Positions 7,701 through 14,505 of a DNA stretch of 36,640 nt are shown piece by piece. The position numbers and the translations under genes are program-made. Below the pieces are notes generated by a model, which made no database searches, was not told the DNA's origin, and saw nothing but the letters and a program-made list of their open reading frames with translations. Position 1 is the first letter of the stretch, and each line of letters begins with the position of its first letter. The DNA comes from Chlorobiota bacterium (GTDB lineage: Bacteria; Bacteroidota; Bacteroidia; Bacteroidales; F082), in contig JAADIS010000022.1 of the NCBI GenBank assembly GCA_013151215.1, positions 1 through 36,640 on the forward strand. Direction: 5' to 3'.

Positions 7701-7742
7701 AAAAATAAAAAAACAGGATTCAAATATACGTTAAATCCTGTT
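7701..7742 (-). terminator. Intrinsic terminator of the ccoG-to-cytochrome c unit
   Basis: A perfect 9-bp stem (AACAGGATT, 7712-7720, with AATCCTGTT, 7734-7742) and a 13-base loop are followed on the minus strand by a T-rich tract (7701-7711). It is the first terminator downstream of the cytochrome c gene at 8008-8466, from which the MITE insertion now separates it. Confidence 0.7.
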
Positions 7743-7747
7743 CCCTT
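7721..7747 (-). promoter_or_regulatory. Putative promoter of the DUF4920 gene
   Basis: On the minus strand the loop of the terminator contains TATATTTG (7721-7728), a perfect match to the Bacteroidota -7 consensus TAnnTTTG. A good -33 TTTG is missing, although a T-rich tract lies at about the right distance. A transcript would start near 7714 and have a leader of about 35 bases. Confidence 0.35.
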
Positions 7748-7770
7748 AAAAATCGTTGACCAATTATTTA

Positions 7771-8004
7771 GGGTCTGCTGAAAAAGTCTGTAGTGCATCA
7801 TATACGAAGCCGCAAGGGGAAGATGTATAATAATACTGCGAGCCGCCGCAATGAAGTAGATGATGTACTACGGGCTAGCAAACAAGATTTTTAGAAAAAA
7901 TGCTGGCTTTTTTGATAAATCCTTGAAAAAAGCTCGCATCCCTAACTAACAAAAATCGTGTAACAATATATATCTCACGTCGTTAGGCGTTTTTCAGCAG
8001 ACCC
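7771..8004. mobile_element. MITE with 15-bp terminal inverted repeats
   Basis: Perfect terminal inverted repeats gggtctgctgaaaaa occupy 7771-7785 and, in reverse, 7990-8004. A 6-bp direct repeat TATTTA flanks the element (7765-7770 and 8005-8010), the expected target duplication. The 234-bp interior encodes nothing and contains a second inverted pair (near 7790-7801 and 7861-7872). It is a non-autonomous element; the parent transposase family cannot be fixed from this copy, although GGGTCTGCTGAAAAA-type ends are common among insertion sequences. The target duplication contains the stop codon of the cytochrome c gene. Confidence 0.8.
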
Positions 8005-8007
8005 TAT

Positions 8008-8466
8008 TTATCTCACTATCTTAATGTCTTTAACATCTTCAAGTTTTACGGTTCCATAGTCGTTTCCCCATGCGTTTAAGACATAGTTGATCACTGCGAC
8101 CGCGTCCTCGTGATTGTCAACCTGCGGCGGCATTGGTATCGCATAAGTTGCCCCATTAACTGTTAAAGGGGTGGTGTTGCCGTTAAGCACTTGTGTAACA
8201 GCACGATGCTTATCGGCTTTTAGATAGTCGGAACCTTTTAGCGGAGGAAATGCATTGGGAATGCCCATGCCGGAAAGCTGGTGGCAGGCAACGCATTTTT
8301 CCTTATAAATCTTTGCTCCCTTGGGGAATTTTGCATCTGCGGGATCATCACCTGGCAGGCCAATGGCTGAATCATTATTTGAGGCTGATGCTGTTTTGTT
8401 TAATACGGCATAAGAACTATAACTTGCTATGGCAAGAATAAATACGATTAATAATGTTTTTTTCAT
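8008..8466 (-). CDS. Small class I cytochrome c
   Basis: A signal peptide (about residues 1-20) is followed by one c-type haem motif CVACH (Cys58, Cys61, His62) and a compact class I cytochrome fold; the Met ligand is probably in the YAIPMPPQ segment. At 152 residues it fits a periplasmic electron carrier. It is last in the ccoG-ccoH-TauE unit, 12 bases after the TauE-like gene, so it probably shuttles electrons to the cbb3 oxidase. The stop codon lies within the target duplication of the downstream MITE, so it may have been re-created at insertion, with the original terminator pushed about 240 bases away. Confidence 0.85.
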   Translation of the reverse strand: MKKTLLIVFILAIASYSSYAVLNKTASASNNDSAIGLPGDDPADAKFPKGAKIYKEKCVACHQLSGMGIPNAFPPLKGSDYLKADKHRAVTQVLNGNTTPLTVNGATYAIPMPPQVDNHEDAVAVINYVLNAWGNDYGTVKLEDVKDIKIVR

Positions 8467-8478
8467 GTTATTTAATTT

Positions 8479-9234
8479 TTAATTTAATTGTAAAGTATTA
8501 TTTCCCATTTTCATTTTTGAAGCATCATGGTGCAACATTTTTTCATGAGGCTTAAGCATTTTTTCTTTTGGGCTAACAAACATTATGCCTAGGCTTAAGC
8601 CTCTTAGAATAAATAAAATCCCAAGAATAACAATAAAAGCAGACAAAACCCAACTGAATTTTCTTCGGATTTTAACACCTATGATATTGCCCAACATTGG
8701 AATTGCAAACATAATAGGAATTGTTCCAAGACCAAACAGAATCATAAAAATAATCCCGCTCATCATATTACCTGTGTTCAATGCCCCGGCAACCGCGACA
8801 TAAACAGGCCCGCACGGGAGCAGCCCGTTTAACAATCCTATTACAAATAGGCTTAGATAGGAAGTGTTGGAGAACAATTTCCTGAATTTTGCCGTTAACC
8901 TTCCTGTATAACCGAAGAAAAAGCTTTCAATTTTACGTTTGTCCTTGAAGAGAGCCGGAGAAATCACGCTCAGTATCATCATTGCGCCGATTATTATCGA
9001 CGCCCATTGCTGAAAACCGGCCATCTGTATTCCTTCGCCCAGGAGCCCGAATACTGCCCCGATCAAGGCATAGGTAGTCGTTCGTCCAATATTATAGAGC
9101 AAGGCCCCCCCGGCTTTACCAATCCATTTTTTGTTCCCTAAGGGAAGGGCAACGGCAATAGGGCCGCACATTCCTATGCAGTGCAGGCTGGTTACCAAAC
9201 CTGTAACAATAGCCAATATGTAAAAGCTATCCAT
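8479..9234 (-). CDS. TauE/SafE-UreH family membrane protein of the cbb3 locus
   Basis: This 251-residue integral membrane protein has six or so hydrophobic segments and the SLHCIGMCGPI motif (about residues 16-26) typical of the UreH/DsbD-like group annotated as sulfite exporter TauE/SafE. A second conserved LLPCGPVYVA motif lies near 140. In Bacteroidota and Proteobacteria this gene regularly follows ccoG-ccoH, pointing to oxidase assembly, perhaps copper or reductant handling, rather than sulfite export. A His/Met-rich tail (HEKMLHHDASKMKMG) could bind copper. Its ATG overlaps the ccoH stop codon by one base (TAATG), so translation is coupled. Confidence 0.85.
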   Translation of the reverse strand: MDSFYILAIVTGLVTSLHCIGMCGPIAVALPLGNKKWIGKAGGALLYNIGRTTTYALIGAVFGLLGEGIQMAGFQQWASIIIGAMMILSVISPALFKDKRKIESFFFGYTGRLTAKFRKLFSNTSYLSLFVIGLLNGLLPCGPVYVAVAGALNTGNMMSGIIFMILFGLGTIPIMFAIPMLGNIIGVKIRRKFSWVLSAFIVILGILFILRGLSLGIMFVSPKEKMLKPHEKMLHHDASKMKMGNNTLQLN

Positions 9235-9671
9235 TATTCAAAAAAGAAATCGCGCTCAAAATAATATCCAACATTGTCTGAGTTCCAGTAAACCTTGACA
9301 AGGTATTTCCCATGCTTGAAATTACTGTGCCCGAACATAAACGAAGTATCTCCCGACCTTATATCAAAAACTCTATCGAGTGTCTCATCGGAGTGCCTGA
9401 AGAACAGAATACTTGCCGTATCTGCCTTCAGAACAGGAGTTTCGACCAGAACCCCATCCTTGGTTTGGGAGAACGAGAAAAAATCCCTTTTTTGGGAAGC
9501 GTTTTTTATCTCGTTCAGCCTTTGCTGATATTCCTGTCCCTTGGGATAATAATCCTTTTCGACAAGGCTTATTTCATTCTTGAAGCTAAAAACGACAAAG
9601 CTTGTTATCAGCGACATGAAAAGCACGATGGCGATAAATATCTTAGTGCCCCAATTCCATTTAATATTCAT
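9234..9671 (-). CDS. ccoH: FixH/CcoH-like cbb3 assembly protein
   Basis: The 145-residue product has one N-terminal membrane anchor (about residues 9-30, FIAIVLFMSLITSFVVFSF) and a periplasmic domain with the conserved EKDYYPKGQEYQQRL segment typical of FixH. CcoH stabilises cbb3 oxidase intermediates during assembly. It sits between ccoG (11-base gap) and the TauE-like gene (1-base overlap), the usual order. Confidence 0.9.
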   Translation of the reverse strand: MNIKWNWGTKIFIAIVLFMSLITSFVVFSFKNEISLVEKDYYPKGQEYQQRLNEIKNASQKRDFFSFSQTKDGVLVETPVLKADTASILFFRHSDETLDRVFDIRSGDTSFMFGHSNFKHGKYLVKVYWNSDNVGYYFERDFFFE

Positions 9672-9682
9672 AAAAAAATTCT

Positions 9683-11089
9683 TTAGTTGTCAAGATTGTT
9701 CGGGCCAACAAAAGTACTATTATATTCTTCTATAAGTTTGCCTTTGTTGTAAATACCGAAAATTACCGCTGTGTTTGAGGATTTTAGTTCTTTCTTACCG
9801 ATTATCAGCATAAATGTCCCTTTCCCGACCTCACCTTTCCTTATGGGATCCTTCGGCCCGATATACTGAATTCTGCCGTTTAGGTTGTCCGACTTTATCC
9901 CGACATCAATATCTTCCCTTATTTTATTTACTATCTGGTAATTATAGATATTGCTCAGGCTGTCGGGGCCATATTCCTGATACATAGTGCCTCTTTGCCT
10001 TAAAATGGTAACTTCAAAATCACCTCGAATCATAAACATGGAAGCGACAAAGAAAAGCAGAAGGCTTAAAACCACTGAGTATGCAATCGAGCGGGTATTG
10101 AATATAGAGCTCTTGCCCGAACTTATCCCTTGTTCCGAATCGTATCTGATAAGTCCCCTAGGCTTTCCTATCCTGTCCATGACCGTGTCGCATGCATCGA
10201 TGCATGCGGTACAGTTAATACATTCCAACTGGGTTCCGTTTTTGATGTCGATGCCTGTTGGGCAAACAGTTACGCAGCTATTGCAGTCGATGCAGTCGCC
10301 AAGGCCTTTCTCCTCAGACAGTTTCAGGGGGCCTCTTGGTTCGCCTCTTTTATAATCGTAGCCAACCATAATTGTTTTCTTGTCAACAAGAACCCCCTGA
10401 AGCCGGCCATAGGGACAGGCTATGCTACAAACCTGTTCGCGGAAAAATGCGAATACAAAGTAGAAAGCCCCTGAGAACAAAGTAAGTGCCGCAAATCCGC
10501 CCAGCTGGGAAACAGGGCCTTGTTCATAGAATTCCAATACCTGGTCGATACCGATAATATAGGAGAGGAAGATGGTTGAGGTAGCAACGGCGATTAAGAA
10601 GAACACTATGTGCTTTAATGATTTACGCCATATTTTATTAAAATCCCAATCCTGTTTGTCGAGTCTTCTTTGGGCTGCTGCGTCACCTTCTATCAAGTAT
10701 TCGATCCTTCTGAAAACGAATTCCATAAAAATTGTTTGAGGGCATACCCATCCGCAGAATATCCTTCCGAATATTACCGTGAACAAAACAATAAACACTA
10801 TCAATGTTATGAACGACAGAAGGATGAGGTGGAAATCCTGAGGCCAGAATACGACCCCGAATATTATGAACTTCCGCTCCAAGATGTTGAAAAGCATTAT
10901 GGGGTCGCCCTTATATTTGATAAAAGGCCCTAGAAACATCAAGGCCAGAAGAGCAATTGCAACTATTTTCCTTTTATTGAAGAACTGCCCTTTGGGTTTT
11001 TTTGCATATACCCATTTGCGGCGACCTTGCTCATCAACAGTTCCTATTTTATCCCTGTATGACGAATTATGTTCTTTCATAGGTTTCAT
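9683..11089 (-). CDS. ccoG: CcoG/FixG/RdxA iron-sulfur protein of cbb3 maturation
   Basis: The 468-residue membrane protein contains FCGWVCPQTI (111-120), a second CSIACPYGR motif (221-229) and two ferredoxin-type [4Fe-4S] clusters (Cys266/269/272/276 and Cys290/293/296/300). A C-terminal Ig-like periplasmic domain begins at about residue 370. CcoG has been shown in other bacteria to reduce Cu(II) to Cu(I) for cbb3 assembly. It heads the ccoG-ccoH-TauE-cytochrome c unit and follows the terminator at 11138-11170, so a promoter should lie in 11090-11137; I could not identify a clear one. Confidence 0.95.
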   Translation of the reverse strand: MKPMKEHNSSYRDKIGTVDEQGRRKWVYAKKPKGQFFNKRKIVAIALLALMFLGPFIKYKGDPIMLFNILERKFIIFGVVFWPQDFHLILLSFITLIVFIVLFTVIFGRIFCGWVCPQTIFMEFVFRRIEYLIEGDAAAQRRLDKQDWDFNKIWRKSLKHIVFFLIAVATSTIFLSYIIGIDQVLEFYEQGPVSQLGGFAALTLFSGAFYFVFAFFREQVCSIACPYGRLQGVLVDKKTIMVGYDYKRGEPRGPLKLSEEKGLGDCIDCNSCVTVCPTGIDIKNGTQLECINCTACIDACDTVMDRIGKPRGLIRYDSEQGISSGKSSIFNTRSIAYSVVLSLLLFFVASMFMIRGDFEVTILRQRGTMYQEYGPDSLSNIYNYQIVNKIREDIDVGIKSDNLNGRIQYIGPKDPIRKGEVGKGTFMLIIGKKELKSSNTAVIFGIYNKGKLIEEYNSTFVGPNNLDN

Positions 11090-11137
11090 TTCCGTATAAC
11101 TTATCTAATTAAAGTCAATGTGTTTTTTGATAATGCT

Positions 11138-11170
11138 AAAAAAAAAGCCGAGTCGAAGTCCCGGCTTTTT
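11138..11170 (-). terminator. Terminator after ccoP
   Basis: A GC-rich stem (gccg...cggc, 11147-11165 with a CTTCG-type loop) is flanked by an A-run on the left and a T-run on the right. It can end transcription of ccoP on the minus strand and would work in both directions. Confidence 0.85.
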
Positions 11171-11194
11171 AATTTGGTCAAAAATTATACTAAT

Positions 11195-11794
11195 TCAATA
11201 TTCAGTGCCTTGTGGTGCTTTTGGCGTGGCAGGCGTGGTGCCGTGCAATTTTACGAGTATGTAGCTGACGACCTCAAGCCGCTCCTTGTTGGATAGCTGA
11301 TCCTTATAAGGGAGCATTCCTTTTTCCAATACTCCCTGAGTTGCAATATTGTATAAGTCCTCAACCTTGTTTCCGTGTATCCAGAAGTTGTCGGCCATGT
11401 TTGGGCCAACTAAACCTCCACCGTCAACAAGATGGCAGGCGGCGCATATCTTGGTCCAGGTGGCCATGCCGTTTGCCAGCGAGGCGTCGTCGGTAAGCAA
11501 AACGACTTCAAAATTTGCTTCGGCAACTTTTTCTGGCTGTGATTTCTCGAATCCTTCCATCTCGGCTTTGTACTCTGCCTTTTGAACCAGGTCGTCGGCA
11601 TTGAACACGAACAAGCGGACGAGATAAACAATTGCAAATGCAATACTTATATAAAAGAGCCATTTCCACCAGGGTGGAAGGTCGTTGTCGAGTTCGCGAA
11701 TGCCATCGTAATCATGGTCTTTTATCAGACGTTCGTTGGTAAGCGTATCCAATTCGTAGTCTTCGTTTTGATTTTTTATATTATCGGTAGCCAT
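11195..11794 (-). CDS. ccoP: cbb3 oxidase subunit III, single-haem CcoP
   Basis: The 199-residue protein has the CcoP N-terminal signature DNDLPPWWKWLFYISIAF (about 36-53) that includes the membrane helix. It has one c-type haem motif CAACH (Cys117, Cys120, His121) and an axial Met in the EKGMLPYKD segment. Classical CcoP carries two haems; single-haem forms are usual in Bacteroidota. It receives electrons from soluble cytochromes c and passes them to CcoO. It is the last gene of the ccoS-NO-Q-P unit before the terminator. Confidence 0.95.
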   Translation of the reverse strand: MATDNIKNQNEDYELDTLTNERLIKDHDYDGIRELDNDLPPWWKWLFYISIAFAIVYLVRLFVFNADDLVQKAEYKAEMEGFEKSQPEKVAEANFEVVLLTDDASLANGMATWTKICAACHLVDGGGLVGPNMADNFWIHGNKVEDLYNIATQGVLEKGMLPYKDQLSNKERLEVVSYILVKLHGTTPATPKAPQGTEY

Positions 11795-11804
11795 TTTATT
11801 TTTT

Positions 11805-12011
11805 TTAATTATTCAAATTATTATTGCTGTCAAAGTGAAAATCCGAATGACCGTCCAGAGGTAGCCTGCTCATTTCTTCTATATGTTTTTTATCGGTTTT
11901 GATAACCAGGTATCCAACGAGCAAAAAAAACGAAAAGAAGATCAGTAAGCTAATGATGGGATATATTTCGATACCGTCAATTTTCTCCAATGTGTTCATT
12001 ACTATTTTCAT
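11805..12011 (-). CDS. ccoQ: CcoQ-like small membrane subunit
   Basis: This 68-residue protein has a single hydrophobic helix (about 18-41, PIISLLIFFSFFLLVGYLVI) and a short charged tail. Size, topology and position between ccoNO and ccoP identify it as CcoQ, which stabilises the oxidase. The ATG at 12011 gives MKIVMNTLEK; a second ATG four codons on is an alternative start. Confidence 0.8.
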   Translation of the reverse strand: MKIVMNTLEKIDGIEIYPIISLLIFFSFFLLVGYLVIKTDKKHIEEMSRLPLDGHSDFHFDSNNNLNN

Positions 12012-12030
12012 GGTCTTTACTTTTTAAGAT

Positions 12031-14160
12031 TTATTTGTCTTTATATAAGTCAGTGCCCAACCTTTGCAGATAAGCTATCAAAGCGATGATTTCTGCTTCG
12101 TCATCAACATTAATTCCGCTTGAACGTAGATCGTCGCCAATTTTCTTGGCCTGAGCAGCTAAATCTGCCAAAGCACTATCCTCATAACCTTCGGGATAAG
12201 GAACCCCGACTCTGCGCAAAGTGGAAATCTTAGATTCCAGGATGCTTACGTCCAGTGCGTTCTCGGCTAAATAAGGATATTGCGGCATAATAGAGGCAGT
12301 ATTCATTTTTTGTGGATCCACAAGGTGGTTGAAATGCCATGAATTCGGTTTTCGATAAGAGTTCACAACGCCATCGTTTACACCTTCGCGAGCCAGGTCG
12401 GGGCCTGTGCGCTTGGAGCCGAAAAGGAATGGGTGGTCATAGACGCTTTCACCCGATTTGCTGTATTCGCCATAGCGGGCAACCTCGGAACGGAACGGCC
12501 TTATCATCTGTGAATGACACAGATAACAACCCTCCCTGATGTATATGTCGCGCCCTTCGACCTCCAAGGGCGAATATGGCTGAACGCTCGATATTGTTTT
12601 AACGTTGGACTTTACCAAATACATAGGTACTATTTCTATCAAGCCGCCAATCAGTATGACAACGAGCGCGGCAATAGTGAACTGTACAGGCCTTCCTTCC
12701 AGCTTGCGATGCCATCCTTCATTTTCGTGCGATTTGAAGGAAGCAGGAGCCTCATCTTCCTCGGTAGCGAGAAACGAACCGGACTTGACGGTTTTAATGA
12801 TGTTATATACGAATAACAAGGTTCCTATAAAATACAGTGTCCCGCCAAAAGCACGTAGGTAATACATTGGCATTATTTGAGTTACGGTTTCCAGAAAGTC
12901 GGGATACGTCAATAAGCCGTCGGTAGTGAACTCTTTCCACATCAAGCTTTGCGTAAATCCGGCAAAATATAGAGGGATAGAGAAAAACAGCATTCCGAGC
13001 GTTGCTACCCAAAAATGGACATTAGCTAACTTAACTGAGTATATTTTCGTTTTGAACAGCTTGGGCGCCAACCAATAAATCATGCCAAAAGTCATCATGG
13101 CATTCCAGCCCAATGTCCCAATATGTACGTGTGCTATCGTCCAGTCGGTAAAGTGGCTCAATGCATTTACTGATTTTAGGGAGAGCATTGGCCCCTCGAA
13201 TGTTGACATGCCATAAGCAGTTACGGCAACTACAAACATCTTGAGAACAGGGTCCTCGCGAACTTTGTCCCAGGCTCCCCTTAAAGTAAGCAGGCCGTTT
13301 ATCATGCCGCCCCAGGACGGTGCTATGAGCATGATTGAGAAAACAACCCCCAAAGCCTGTGCCCAGTCAGGAAGCGATGAATATAAAAGGTGGTGCGGGC
13401 CCGCCCAGATATAAAGGAATATCAAAGCCCAAAAGTGGATGATTGAAAGCTTATATGAATAAACGGGACGGTTCGATACCTTAGGTATGAAATAATACAT
13501 CATACCTAAAACCGGGGTTGTCAGGAAGAAGGCCACTGCGTTATGGCCGTACCACCATTGTACAAGCGCATCCTGTATGCCTGCATAAATAGGGTAGGAG
13601 TGAAGCAGTGATGTCGGTATTTGTAGGTTGTTTACGATATAAAGAACCGCAACGGTGACCCAAGTGGCGATATAAAACCAAATGGAAACATAAATGTGCT
13701 TGATCCTCCTATTGAGTATCGTCCAGATCAGGTTGATCCCAAAAACAACCCAAACCACAACAACGGCAAGGTCGATGGGCCAAATTAACTCGGCGTACTC
13801 CTTTGATTGGGTCAAGCCGAGAGGCAGGGTCAAAGCGGCAGCAACTATTATCAGCTGCCAGCCCCAAAAATGGATGTTCCCCAATAGCTTGCTGTACATA
13901 GGTGTTTTCAAAAGCCGTGGCGTGGAATAATAAATTGCGGTAAAAATACCGTTACCGACAAATGCAAAAATTGCAGCATTGGTGTGCAATGGTCTCAACC
14001 TTCCAAATGAAAGCCACGAAATCCCTCCGCTCATAGTGGGGAAAATTAACTCGAAAGCGGCCGTTAGCCCAACCAGCATGCCCACAACGCCCCATAGGAT
14101 TGTGGCAAACATGAACATTTTAGAAAGCCTGTTGTCATAGGTAAACTTTTCTAAATTCAT
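12031..14160 (-). CDS. ccoNO: Fused cbb3 oxidase subunits I and II, CcoN-CcoO
   Basis: The 709-residue product joins the haem-copper subunit CcoN (about 1-465, twelve membrane segments) to CcoO (about 490-709). In CcoN the haem and CuB ligand regions PLHTNAAIFAF, WWYGHNAVAFF, WAGPHHLLY and HVHIGTLGWN are present. CcoO shows the c-haem motif CYLCH (Cys545, Cys548, His549) followed by SQMIRPF, and a PQYP segment with the likely Met ligand. It reduces oxygen to water at high affinity while pumping protons. Such fusions are typical of Bacteroidota; in most Proteobacteria the two are separate genes. Confidence 0.97.
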   Translation of the reverse strand: MNLEKFTYDNRLSKMFMFATILWGVVGMLVGLTAAFELIFPTMSGGISWLSFGRLRPLHTNAAIFAFVGNGIFTAIYYSTPRLLKTPMYSKLLGNIHFWGWQLIIVAAALTLPLGLTQSKEYAELIWPIDLAVVVVWVVFGINLIWTILNRRIKHIYVSIWFYIATWVTVAVLYIVNNLQIPTSLLHSYPIYAGIQDALVQWWYGHNAVAFFLTTPVLGMMYYFIPKVSNRPVYSYKLSIIHFWALIFLYIWAGPHHLLYSSLPDWAQALGVVFSIMLIAPSWGGMINGLLTLRGAWDKVREDPVLKMFVVAVTAYGMSTFEGPMLSLKSVNALSHFTDWTIAHVHIGTLGWNAMMTFGMIYWLAPKLFKTKIYSVKLANVHFWVATLGMLFFSIPLYFAGFTQSLMWKEFTTDGLLTYPDFLETVTQIMPMYYLRAFGGTLYFIGTLLFVYNIIKTVKSGSFLATEEDEAPASFKSHENEGWHRKLEGRPVQFTIAALVVILIGGLIEIVPMYLVKSNVKTISSVQPYSPLEVEGRDIYIREGCYLCHSQMIRPFRSEVARYGEYSKSGESVYDHPFLFGSKRTGPDLAREGVNDGVVNSYRKPNSWHFNHLVDPQKMNTASIMPQYPYLAENALDVSILESKISTLRRVGVPYPEGYEDSALADLAAQAKKIGDDLRSSGINVDDEAEIIALIAYLQRLGTDLYKDK

Positions 14161-14184
14161 AAGATTATAATTATTGGTTTAAAA

Positions 14185-14382
14185 TTATTTTGTTTTTGAT
14201 TCGGAATCATCTTTTGAAACAGAGGTGCTTTCCGTCTTTTCTTTGCTGTCGTCGAACAACATCCTTACTGCCGGCGAATATGTGTCGTCGTACTGACCGC
14301 TTTTCACCGCCCAGATGAAGCCGGCTAAAAACCCTCCGGCCACTATTATCCCAATTATGATTAATATTATAATTACCGACAT
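14185..14382 (-). CDS. ccoS: CcoS cbb3 assembly protein
   Basis: This 65-residue protein has one N-terminal membrane helix with the glycine-rich GGFLAGFIWAVKSGQYDD stretch that marks CcoS, followed by a charged Ser/Lys tail. CcoS is required for cofactor insertion into CcoN. It lies 24 bases upstream of ccoNO and behind a good promoter match (14418-14447). Confidence 0.92.
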   Translation of the reverse strand: MSVIIILIIIGIIVAGGFLAGFIWAVKSGQYDDTYSPAVRMLFDDSKEKTESTSVSKDDSESKTK

Positions 14383-14417
14383 TTAAGTATTCAAGTGCCT
14401 AAATGGAAAATAAAGGA

Positions 14418-14447
14418 CAAAAATATGAAAAAAACCGTAAAAACAAA
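14418..14447 (-). promoter_or_regulatory. Putative promoter of ccoS-NO-Q-P
   Basis: On the minus strand TTTG (14444-14447) is followed after 18 bases by TATTTTTG (14418-14425), close to the Bacteroidota consensus TTTG-N19-TAnnTTTG. It falls in the only sizeable gap (123 bases) between ccoI and ccoS, 36 bases upstream of the ccoS ATG. I found no palindromic FNR/Anr box (TTGAT-N4-ATCAA) beside it. Confidence 0.5.
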
Positions 14448-14505
14448 AAATTTACTAATTTAGAACGAATAAAAATAAAGGGTTAAAATACGGAGGTGCA
14501 GATTA

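Noticed and set aside
7982-7988. GTTAGGC inside the MITE as a second attC R box
   Set aside because: There is no partner box with matching L-type stem; it is an isolated 7-mer.
9987-10474. Overlapping plus-strand frames of 114-122 codons
   Set aside because: They are antisense to the ferredoxin region of ccoG; the Cys-rich look comes from the complementary strand.
14383-14505. FNR/Anr box upstream of ccoS
   Set aside because: No TTGAT-N4-ATCAA palindrome or close variant is present.
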